64,000 nucleotides of DNA from Microbacterium testaceum. Its GTDB lineage: Bacteria > Actinomycetota > Actinomycetes > Actinomycetales > Microbacteriaceae. Positions 54,730 to 62,158 of this stretch are shown one piece after another. Each line of letters starts with the position of its first letter. Position 1 is the stretch's first letter. A program made the translations under genes and the position numbers. The notes beneath the pieces are model-generated. The model searched no databases and was not told the DNA's origin. It saw only the letters and a list, made by a program, of their open reading frames with translations. The stretch is from assembly GCF_029761935.1 (NCBI RefSeq), contig NZ_CP121699.1, positions 1,674,001-1,738,000 of the forward strand, read 5' to 3'.

Positions 54730-56085
54730 TCAGGCGACCACGCGCTCCGGCGCGGGTGCCTCGTCGTCGAACTCCACCTCGGGCGGGCGGCGGCGGAACC
54801 CACGGGTCAGCACCGCGAGCCACACGATGCCCACGCCGATCCACACGAGACCGACCGTGAGCGCCAGCGCCGACAGGCTGAACCACAGCCACGCGGTGAG
54901 CGCGAAGCCGAGGGCGGGCAGCACGCCGAAGCGCAGCACGGCCGCTGCTCCCCGACGACGCTCGTCGACGAGGAAGTGCTTGATCACCGACAAGTTGACG
55001 AGCGAGAACGCGGCGAGGGCTCCGAAGCTGATGAGGGATGCCACCGTGTTCAGGTCTGCGAAGAGCGCGGCCAGCGAGACCACGCCGACGAAGATCGCCG
55101 CACCGATCGGCGTCTGATAGCGCCGGCTCAGTCGGGCGAAGAAGCGCGGCAGCACGCCGTCGCGCCCCATCGCGAAGAGGATGCGCGAGACGCTCGCCTG
55201 CGAGGCGAGGGCCGCCGCGATGCACCCGGCGATGTACGCGACGAGGAAGAAGACCTCGAGCCAGCGCCCGGCGGCGACCTCCATGATCTGGTTGGCCGCG
55301 GCATCCGGATTCTCGATGTCGGCCACGTTCGGGATCACCAGAGTGGACACGTAGGCGATCACGGTGAAGATGAGTCCGCCGATGATCGTGGTGAGGATGA
55401 TCGCGCGAGGCACGGTGCGCTCGGCGTCGCGGGCCTCTTCGGAGAGGGTCGAGATCGCGTCGAAACCGAGGAACGACAGGGCGAGCATCGCGGCTCCCGC
55501 GAGCAGGCCCGGGAAGGTGAGGCCCGCGTCGTAGAGCGGCTGCAGCAGCGAAACACCGGGGTTCTGCGCGACGTGCAGCACGGCGCACACGACGAAGACG
55601 GCCGCGAACACCAGCTGCAGGCCGACCAGGACGAGATTGGCGTTCCGCACAACCGTGATACCGACGATGTTGAGACCCGTGATGAGCAGCACGCCGGCGA
55701 GGGCGAACACCCACGGCGGGATGCCGGGGAACTGCGCGTTGAGGTAGATGCCCATCAGCACGTAGTTGATGAGCGGGAGCAGCAGGTAGTCGATCATGAG
55801 CGACCAGCCGGTGAGGAAGCCGACGGTGCCGCCGAACGCGCGCCGGGCGTAGGTGTAGGCGCTGCCCGCGCGCGGGAACGCCTTGACGAGGGCGGCGTAG
55901 CTGAACGCGGTGAACAGCATCGCCACGAGGGTGACGAGGTAGGCGGTCGGCACGTGACCGCCGGTGGTGACGGCGACGAGGCCGTAGGTGGTGAACACGG
56001 TGAGGGGCACCATGTACGCCAAGCCGAAGATGACGAGAGAGGGGACTCCCATGACTCGCCGCAGCGAGGTGTCGGATGAGGACAT
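54730..56085 (-). CDS. APC-family amino acid/amine permease
   Basis: A 451-aa permease with about twelve TM helices of the APC fold. The first helix is VPSLVIFGLAYMVPLTVFTT; conserved FPRAGSAYTYARRAFGG follows. The C-terminus is cytosolic and acidic. It probably imports the amine, amide or amino-alcohol substrate of the neighbouring catabolic genes. It is downstream of the amidohydrolase gene (31-bp gap) in one operon. Ribosome site AGGAAA precedes the ATG. Confidence 0.93.
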   Translation of the reverse strand: MSSSDTSLRRVMGVPSLVIFGLAYMVPLTVFTTYGLVAVTTGGHVPTAYLVTLVAMLFTAFSYAALVKAFPRAGSAYTYARRAFGGTVGFLTGWSLMIDYLLLPLINYVLMGIYLNAQFPGIPPWVFALAGVLLITGLNIVGITVVRNANLVLVGLQLVFAAVFVVCAVLHVAQNPGVSLLQPLYDAGLTFPGLLAGAAMLALSFLGFDAISTLSEEARDAERTVPRAIILTTIIGGLIFTVIAYVSTLVIPNVADIENPDAAANQIMEVAAGRWLEVFFLVAYIAGCIAAALASQASVSRILFAMGRDGVLPRFFARLSRRYQTPIGAAIFVGVVSLAALFADLNTVASLISFGALAAFSLVNLSVIKHFLVDERRRGAAAVLRFGVLPALGFALTAWLWFSLSALALTVGLVWIGVGIVWLAVLTRGFRRRPPEVEFDDEAPAPERVVA

Positions 56086-56116
56086 GCGGTTTCCTGTTCG
56101 GGTCGGAAAGAGCGGT

Positions 56117-57688
56117 TCAGAAGGTGCGGATGCCGCGTCGCCAGGTGCCCCGGATTCGGGCATCGGCGATGCGGTCGGCGGGGCCGCGGCGCACGTCGCG
56201 GTCGAGCCAGACGAGGTCGGCGCGCATGCCTGGACGCAGGGTCCCGCGGGTGGCGTGATCGCCGGCCTGGTGGGCCACGCCGCTCGTGGCGGCGTCGATG
56301 GCTTCGGAGACGGTGAGACGTTCGTCGGGCTGCCAGCCCCCGGCCGGCTGACCGTCGGGGTCTTGACGGGTGACGGCGGTGCGCAGGCCGAGCAGCACGT
56401 CGGGTGAGGTGACGGGCCAGTCGCTGCCGAAACTGAGGCGGGCTCCCGCGTCGTGGGCCGCGCGCATGCGGTACTGCCGCTCGCGGAGGGGGCCGAGGCG
56501 CGGCAGCGTCAACTCGGTCATGACCGCGTCGGCCATCGCCCACTGCGGTTGGAAGCAGAACGTCACGTCGAGGTCGGCGAGCCGCGGCAGGTCGACGGGG
56601 TCGATCACCTGCGCGTGCGCGATGGTGAACCGCCGACCGCGGCGCACGCTCTCGCGGATCCCCTCGGCGGCGTCGAGGGCGGCGCGGACGGCCGCGTCGC
56701 CGATCGCGTGCAGGTGCACATCGAAACCGGCGGCGTCGCACGCGGCGACCGCGTCGACGAGCTGATCGGGATCCCAGTTGGGAAGTCCCCGTGTTCGAGC
56801 GTCGTGGTAGCACTCGAGCAGGTGGGCCGTACGGTTCTCGACGATGCCGTCGACGAAGAACTTCACCGTGCGGCAGGTGAGCCCGGGCTCGCCCCGGACG
56901 ATCGCCGCGATCCGAACGAGCTCGTCGAGATGGTCGGGCCACCGTGCCGGATCGGCCCGCAGGGCCAGATCGACGTCGACCCGCAGGCGTCCGGACCGCG
57001 CCGCGGCGATCCAGGCCGGAACGTCGTGCGTCTCGGTCCACGCTTCCTGCACCCAGGCGATTCCGTGGGCCGCGAGAACTTCGGTGGCCGCGGCGAGCGC
57101 CTCGACGTCGTCGCGCATCGAGGGGCGGGGGGCGCGGTTGAGGACCAGGTCGATCGCCGGACGCTCGACGAGGGTTCCCGACGGGGATCCGTCGGCTCGG
57201 CGCACGAGTCGTCCGAGCTCGGGGTCGGGGGTGTCGGCATCCACTCCCGCTTCTCGCAGCGCCGCGGTGTTGACCCAGGCGGTGTGGTAATCCCACGCGT
57301 GCAGCACGACCGGGCGGTCGGGAACGGCCGCGTCGAGCCAGCGCGCGTCGAACATCCCGCCGGGGACGACGGTGGCGTCGTAGCTTCCGCCGATGAGCCA
57401 GGGGGCGTCGCTGCGCGCGCCCCACGCGCGGACGCGCTCGACGATCTCGTCGACGCTGCCGGCGTCGCGCAGGGCAGGGCCGGTGCGCTCTCGACCGGCG
57501 AGCAGCGGGTGCGCGTGACCATCGCCGAAAGCGGGCAGCAGCAGCCCGCCCTCGAGGTCGATGTGCTCGGCGTCGTCGGGCAGCGGATGCCGAGCCTCGG
57601 CCACCGCACCGTCGACGACGACGAGTCGATCGACGTCGGCTTCGTGCCCGTCGATCCGAATCGTTCCGCCCGTGAAGACGATCGCCAT
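56117..57688 (-). CDS. Amidohydrolase family protein (YtcJ-like, Amidohydro_3)
   Basis: A 523-aa metal-dependent hydrolase. The metal-binding HxH lies in PAFGDGHAHPLLAG. VKFFVDGIVENRTAHL carries the bridging region. His residues follow in FDVHLHAIGDAA and FTIAHAQVIDPVD, and the catalytic Asp in LSFGSDWPVTSPDV. Family members deformylate N-substituted formamides or hydrolyse other amides. It heads a two-gene operon with the APC permease. The ATG lies 30 bp downstream of a palindromic operator. Confidence 0.9.
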   Translation of the reverse strand: MAIVFTGGTIRIDGHEADVDRLVVVDGAVAEARHPLPDDAEHIDLEGGLLLPAFGDGHAHPLLAGRERTGPALRDAGSVDEIVERVRAWGARSDAPWLIGGSYDATVVPGGMFDARWLDAAVPDRPVVLHAWDYHTAWVNTAALREAGVDADTPDPELGRLVRRADGSPSGTLVERPAIDLVLNRAPRPSMRDDVEALAAATEVLAAHGIAWVQEAWTETHDVPAWIAAARSGRLRVDVDLALRADPARWPDHLDELVRIAAIVRGEPGLTCRTVKFFVDGIVENRTAHLLECYHDARTRGLPNWDPDQLVDAVAACDAAGFDVHLHAIGDAAVRAALDAAEGIRESVRRGRRFTIAHAQVIDPVDLPRLADLDVTFCFQPQWAMADAVMTELTLPRLGPLRERQYRMRAAHDAGARLSFGSDWPVTSPDVLLGLRTAVTRQDPDGQPAGGWQPDERLTVSEAIDAATSGVAHQAGDHATRGTLRPGMRADLVWLDRDVRRGPADRIADARIRGTWRRGIRTF

Positions 57689-57717
57689 GGAGACTCCCTC
57701 GTGTCCTGCGCTGCGAG

Positions 57718-57736
57718 AAACATACAGCGTAGGTTT
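57718..57736. promoter_or_regulatory. TetR-type operator, site 1 (amidohydrolase operon)
   Basis: A 19-bp palindrome with 7 of 9 base pairs symmetric (half-sites AAAC-TAC and GTA-GTTT). It sits 30 bp upstream of the amidohydrolase start and covers its likely -10 (TATGTT on the minus strand). It matches site 2 at 60101-60119 in 17 of 19 positions. The TetR gene lies about 120 bp away. Confidence 0.7.
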
Positions 57737-57859
57737 AAGGAACGCTACGGCTTCACCGTCATCGGCCGGACGAGTTTCGTCAGGTCGTCACCGAGGTCTT
57801 ACACGCCCGAAACACACACCATCGCGTAGCGTGGGCAGACCCGACCGAAAGGCTCCGCC

Positions 57860-58489
57860 GTGGCCCGGCCGTCCCAGCCCAAGCTCTCGCGCGAGGCGAT
57901 CGCCCGCGCCGCCCTCGCCCTCGTCGACCGCGACGGGACCGACGGCGCGAGCATCCGCCGGGTCGCCGACCGCCTCAAGGTGCACCCGACCTCGCTCTAC
58001 AACCACGTCCCCAACCTCGCCGCGCTCATCGAGGACGTGCGAGCGCTGGTCTCCTCGCGCATCGACTCGTCGTTCCTGCGGGAGCGCGAATGGGAGGAGG
58101 GGCTGGCGCTGTGGGCCCGGTCGTACCGCGACGCCTTCCGCCGGCATCCGAAGACGATCCCCCTGCTCATGTCGCACAGCTCGTCGACGCCGCTGCTGAT
58201 GTCGCAGTACGAGGACTTCGCCATCGCCGCAGAGCGCGCGGGGTGGACGAGCGACGACATCCTGCCCCTGCTCACGGCGTTCGAATCGTTCATCCTCGGC
58301 AGCGTGCTCGACATGAGCGGCCCGTCGGTGATGTTCGACCCCACCGGACAAGAGGCGGACGTGCCGCGCTTCGCCGCGGCCTATGCCACTCTCGAGCGCC
58401 ACGACCCGGCCGATCCGGTCGCCACGCGGGCATTCGAACTCGGCCTCTCGCTGCTGATCGCGGGAGCCCGCCCCCGCCCTGCCGCGTGA
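57860..58489 (+). CDS. TetR/AcrR family transcriptional regulator
   Basis: A 209-aa repressor. The HTH is DGASIRRVADRLKVHPTSLY, then NHVPNLAALIEDVRALVSSR; the C-terminal domain is ligand-binding (residues ~75-205). It is divergent from the amidohydrolase-permease operon. Two near-identical palindromes upstream of that operon and of the amidase operon make it the likely regulator of both. The GTG start follows GAAAGG; a -10 TAGCGT lies about 30 bases upstream, so a short leader is present. Confidence 0.92.
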   Translation: MARPSQPKLSREAIARAALALVDRDGTDGASIRRVADRLKVHPTSLYNHVPNLAALIEDVRALVSSRIDSSFLREREWEEGLALWARSYRDAFRRHPKTIPLLMSHSSSTPLLMSQYEDFAIAAERAGWTSDDILPLLTAFESFILGSVLDMSGPSVMFDPTGQEADVPRFAAAYATLERHDPADPVATRAFELGLSLLIAGARPRPAA

Positions 58490-58500
58490 GCCCGACTCAC
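58486..58500. terminator. Hairpin containing both convergent stop codons
   Basis: GTGAG (58486-58490) pairs with CTCAC (58496-58500). Its arms hold the TetR TGA and the DUF1206 stop. Short stem. Confidence 0.3.
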
Positions 58501-59312
58501 ATGCGCGCGTAGCGCGCGCGAGCGAAACAGAACAGGCCGTACACGACGAGCCCGGCGCCCACGAGCCAGAGCACGATCTGACCGAAGGGCAGCCCCGCCA
58601 GCGAGCGCAGCGCCGCGTCGAGCCCGCCGGCCGCGTTCGGGTCGTGCGCGAACGCCGCGACCAGGAAGAGGATCCCCGCGACGCCCACCGCGATGCCCTT
58701 GGCGACGTAGCCCACCATGCCGAAGGTCCGGATGCCGCGTCCCGCCGTCCCGCCGGGGCTCGAGATGTTCTTCATGAACGCCTTGGTGACGCCGCGGACG
58801 ACGAAGGCGACACCGATGACGGCCACCGCCACGCCGATGATCACGAGGAGCACGACTCCGGCGGGCGTCGCCATCAGCTGGGCGCTCAGGGTGCGCGTCT
58901 GCTCCCCCGAGTCGGAGCGGCCGCCCGAGACGACGGTGAAAGCGGTGACGGCGATCGCCCCGTAGGCGACGGCGGTCCCCACGTCCTTGGCGCGGTGCGC
59001 CCAGCGCTTCTTGCCGTCCGGGTCGCGCTCGGCGACGGCTTCGGCGACCTGCCAGACGGCGAGGGCGGCGAGGCCGATCACGATGACCCACAGCAGCAGC
59101 ATCCCCGCGGGAGCCTGCGCGACCTGCCCGAGCGCCCCGCTCTGGTCGGCGCTCTCACCGCCGCTGCCGGTGGCGATCGAGATCGCGATCACCCCGATGA
59201 GCAGGTGCAGCAGGCCCAGCACCACGTAGCCGACGCGCGCCGCCACGCGGAACGCGGTGGAGTCCTGCGCTTTGTCGGCGGCGGCGGAAGCAGAGGCGGA
59301 GGCGGAAGTCAT
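58497..59312 (-). CDS. DUF1206 domain membrane protein
   Basis: A 271-aa membrane protein of six hydrophobic helices in three pairs, the DUF1206 arrangement (AARVGYVVLGLLHLLIGVIA, VGTAVAYGAIAVTAFTVVSG, GMVGYVAKGIAVGVAGILFL). The N-terminus is Ser/Ala-rich. Function unknown. The ATG lies 6 bases after TATCGT. It interrupts the catabolic gene set, and nothing links it to that set. Confidence 0.9.
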   Translation of the reverse strand: MTSASASASAAADKAQDSTAFRVAARVGYVVLGLLHLLIGVIAISIATGSGGESADQSGALGQVAQAPAGMLLLWVIVIGLAALAVWQVAEAVAERDPDGKKRWAHRAKDVGTAVAYGAIAVTAFTVVSGGRSDSGEQTRTLSAQLMATPAGVVLLVIIGVAVAVIGVAFVVRGVTKAFMKNISSPGGTAGRGIRTFGMVGYVAKGIAVGVAGILFLVAAFAHDPNAAGGLDAALRSLAGLPFGQIVLWLVGAGLVVYGLFCFARARYARM

Positions 59313-59328
59313 CCGGGCACGATAGCGC

Positions 59329-60009
59329 TCACGCGGACGCGCCGACCACCCGTTGCGCGCGACGCACTCGCCACACTTCGACGAGAGCCCACACCAAGGT
59401 CGACACCGCCACACCCTCCAGGAACCCCGCCGTCACGTCGGAGAGCCAGTGCGCGTGGAGGTACGTGCGACTCCACATCATCAGCAGCACCCACACCGCA
59501 CCGGCCGCCCAGACCCACCCGCGGCGCAGGATGAGAGCCAGGGTGATCGCGATGGTGGTCGCCACGGCGGTGTGCCCCGAGGGGAACGAGGTCGCCTGGG
59601 TCTCGGCGAGAGAATCGGACGGTCGGGCGCGGGCGATCATGGACGCGAGCGGAGCGCCGATGAGCACGACGAGCGCGATCGCCCCCGCGACGTTGAGGGC
59701 ATCCCACGGCCGCTTCACCAGGAGGAAGACGATCGTGGTCGAGATGCCGATGACGATCATGCCGATCGTTCCGCCGACGGTGGCCGGGATCCACGCGATG
59801 ATCACCGCCACGGGATTCGCCAGCGCGGCCATCGCGTCATCCCACCACTGGTCGAAGGCCAACGGAGCGCCGCCGTCGAGGTCCACGGCCACGCGCAGCG
59901 CCACGAAAAGCACCGTCGCGACCACGCCCACGATCAGGGCGACGGGGCGACGCGCGTCGACCCTCGGTCGATCGGGCAGGATCGCTGGTTCGTCGGTGGT
60001 GGCATCCAT
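59329..60009 (-). CDS. PAP2-family phosphatase, membrane-bound
   Basis: A 226-aa integral membrane phosphatase. The three PAP2 motifs are present: ARARPSD, SFPSGHTAVATT and SRTYLHAHWLSDVTAG. It probably dephosphorylates a lipid phosphate such as undecaprenyl pyrophosphate or phosphatidate. A weak -10 (CACGAT) lies 6 bases before the ATG. Divergent from the amidase gene. Confidence 0.93.
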   Translation of the reverse strand: MDATTDEPAILPDRPRVDARRPVALIVGVVATVLFVALRVAVDLDGGAPLAFDQWWDDAMAALANPVAVIIAWIPATVGGTIGMIVIGISTTIVFLLVKRPWDALNVAGAIALVVLIGAPLASMIARARPSDSLAETQATSFPSGHTAVATTIAITLALILRRGWVWAAGAVWVLLMMWSRTYLHAHWLSDVTAGFLEGVAVSTLVWALVEVWRVRRAQRVVGASA

Positions 60010-60100
60010 TCGGGAATCGTGTCAGGAAGGACGCGACGCGGGCTAGCCATTGCCCCGCGCACGCGAAACACTTCTGGCGAAGATTCTTCTCGAAACCTCA

Positions 60101-60119
60101 AAACAAACAGTGTAGGTTT
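60101..60119. promoter_or_regulatory. TetR-type operator, site 2 (amidase operon)
   Basis: A 19-bp palindrome differing from site 1 at two positions. It covers the -10 box TAGGTT (60113-60118) of the amidase gene, which lies 7 bases before the ATG, so bound repressor would block transcription. Further AAACCT (60093-60098) upstream adds symmetry with AGGTTT. Confidence 0.7.
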
Positions 60120-60125
60120 TCCGCC

Positions 60126-62132
60126 ATGACCACCGAGGCCCTCACCGTCGTCGACGCCGACATCGACCGCCTGCGTGCAGCACTCGAGGTCGGCGAGCTC
60201 ACCAGCGTCGAGCTCGTGGCCCGCTACCTCAACCGCATCGCGGCCTACGACCGCTCCGGCATCCGGCTCAACAGCGTGCCCGTGCTCGACTCCCGCGCGT
60301 TCGCCGCGGCCCGCGCCTCCGACCTGCGCCGCGCACAGGGGCGCACGCTCGGCCCCCTCGACGGCATCCCCTTCACCGCGAAGGACAGCTACCGCGTCGA
60401 GGGCCTGCCCGTGGCATCCGGGTCCCCCGCCTTCCGCGACCTGATCGCCGGCGACGACGCCTTCGCCATCGAGCGCCTGCGCGCAGCCGGCGCCATATTC
60501 CTGGGGCTCACCAACATGCCGCCCATGGCCGCGGGCGGCATGCAGCGCGGGGTGTACGGCCGCGCCGAATCCCCCTACAACGGCGACTACCTGTCATCCG
60601 CCTTCGGCTCCGGCTCGTCCAACGGATCGGGCACCGCCACCGCGGCGAGCTTCTGCGCGTTCGGACTCGGCGAAGAGACGTGGTCGTCGGGTCGAGCCCC
60701 CGCCTCGCACAACGCCCTCGTCGCCTACACGCCCTCCCGCGGGGTGATCTCGGTGCGCGGCAACTGGCCGCTCGTCCCGACGATGGACGTCGTCGTCCCC
60801 CACACGCGCACGATCGGCGACCTGCAGCACGTGCTCGACGCGGTCGTCGCCGACGACGCCGAGACCGAGGGCGACCTCTGGCGCACGCAGTCGTTCATCG
60901 ACCTCCCGCGCCCGTCCGAGGTGCGTCCCGCCTCGTTCGCCGCACTCGAGCCGCTGCCGCTCGCGGGGCTGCGCCTCGCCGTACCGCGCATCTACGTCAA
61001 CGGCGACCCGGACAACGCCTCGCCCATCGTCACGCGCGACAGCGTGATGGCGCTCTGGAACGACCTGCGCGCCGACCTCGAGGCCGCCGGCGCCGAGGTC
61101 GTCGAGACGGACTTCCCCGCGGTCGATCGCTACGAGAAGCTGCACGCGGGCGACGAGGACTTCCTCGATCGCGGATTCGTCACGCGCGCCTTCCTCGACG
61201 ACGAGGTCGGCGACCTCGCGGTCTGGGCGATGGACACCTTCCTCCGCACCAACGGCGACGCGAACCTGCCCCGTCTCGCCGACGCCGAGGCGGCCCTGAT
61301 CTTCCCGCACCCGCCGGGGGCGCTCCCCGACCGCTACGGCATCTGGCACTACGACATCTCGTACGACATCGGCGAGTACGTCGCCCGCGCGCAGGAGTGG
61401 GAGCCCGACTGGCGCGCCGTCGCCAGCCTCGAGCACGGCCTGCGCGGTCTCGAGCACACCCGCCGCGTCGACTTCGAGGAGTGGATGGATGCCGAGGGCC
61501 TCGACGCCGTGATCTTCCCCACGCAGTCCGACGTCGGTCCCGCCGACGCCGACGTGAACCCGGCCTCGGCCGACATCGCGTGGCGCAACGGCGTGTGGGT
61601 CTCCAACGGCAACCTGGTTCCGCGTCACCTCGGCATCCCCACTGTCACGGTGCCGATGGGGACGATGGCCGACACCCGGATGCCGGTGGGTCTGACCCTC
61701 GCCGGTCCCGCCTACAGCGACACGCGCCTCGTGCAACTGGCCCAGGCGATCACCGCCCTCGGCGAGCGCCGCACGACGCCTCCGCGCACCCCCGCCCTGC
61801 CGGATGAGGCGGCCTTCGCCGAGCCCCGCCCCGCGGCCGAGGGCGAGCTGTCGGTCACCGTCGACGAGGTCTCGCGCGACGGCGGGCGCGTGACCGTCTC
61901 GGCCACCGTCAGCGGAGGCGTCGCGGTCGATCACGCCCTCTTCGTCGACGGCGTGCGCGTTCCCGCGCGACTCGAGAACGGCCGGGTCACCGCCGACGCC
62001 GCCCCAGAGCCGTCCGGCGAGCCCGTGAGCGAATGGATCGCCCCCTACGGCCCGCTGGTCGTGGTCGTCGTGCGCGATGCCGGGGGTGCCGTCGCGGGCG
62101 CCGTCGCCACGGCATCCGACTCTCCCCTGTGA
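60126..62132 (+). CDS. Amidase (amidase signature family) with C-terminal extension
   Basis: A 668-aa amidase-signature enzyme. The catalytic Lys lies in IPFTAKDSYRVEG (~90), and the cis-Ser/Ser pair in the Ser/Gly-rich stretch GSGSSNGSGTATAASFC (~158-174). The family average is about 470-500 aa; the extra ~120 residues at the end (from about 545) look like a beta-rich domain (LSVTVDEVSRDGGRVTVSAT) of unknown role. It hydrolyses a linear amide. Leaderless start from an operator-covered promoter; followed after 26 bases by the kinase/PLP gene. Confidence 0.93.
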   Translation: MTTEALTVVDADIDRLRAALEVGELTSVELVARYLNRIAAYDRSGIRLNSVPVLDSRAFAAARASDLRRAQGRTLGPLDGIPFTAKDSYRVEGLPVASGSPAFRDLIAGDDAFAIERLRAAGAIFLGLTNMPPMAAGGMQRGVYGRAESPYNGDYLSSAFGSGSSNGSGTATAASFCAFGLGEETWSSGRAPASHNALVAYTPSRGVISVRGNWPLVPTMDVVVPHTRTIGDLQHVLDAVVADDAETEGDLWRTQSFIDLPRPSEVRPASFAALEPLPLAGLRLAVPRIYVNGDPDNASPIVTRDSVMALWNDLRADLEAAGAEVVETDFPAVDRYEKLHAGDEDFLDRGFVTRAFLDDEVGDLAVWAMDTFLRTNGDANLPRLADAEAALIFPHPPGALPDRYGIWHYDISYDIGEYVARAQEWEPDWRAVASLEHGLRGLEHTRRVDFEEWMDAEGLDAVIFPTQSDVGPADADVNPASADIAWRNGVWVSNGNLVPRHLGIPTVTVPMGTMADTRMPVGLTLAGPAYSDTRLVQLAQAITALGERRTTPPRTPALPDEAAFAEPRPAAEGELSVTVDEVSRDGGRVTVSATVSGGVAVDHALFVDGVRVPARLENGRVTADAAPEPSGEPVSEWIAPYGPLVVVVVRDAGGAVAGAVATASDSPL

Positions 62133-62158
62133 CACCCGAATCACCCGAGGAACACACC

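Noticed and set aside
54976-57829. Plus-strand frames opposite the permease and amidohydrolase genes
   Set aside because: Shadows of genuine minus-strand genes, rich in Arg/Glu/Asp/Gly runs and lacking start signals.
58497-60009. DUF1206 and PAP2 genes as members of the amide regulon
   Set aside because: They lie between the two operator sites but on the minus strand with their own promoters and no operator copy; no functional link is visible.
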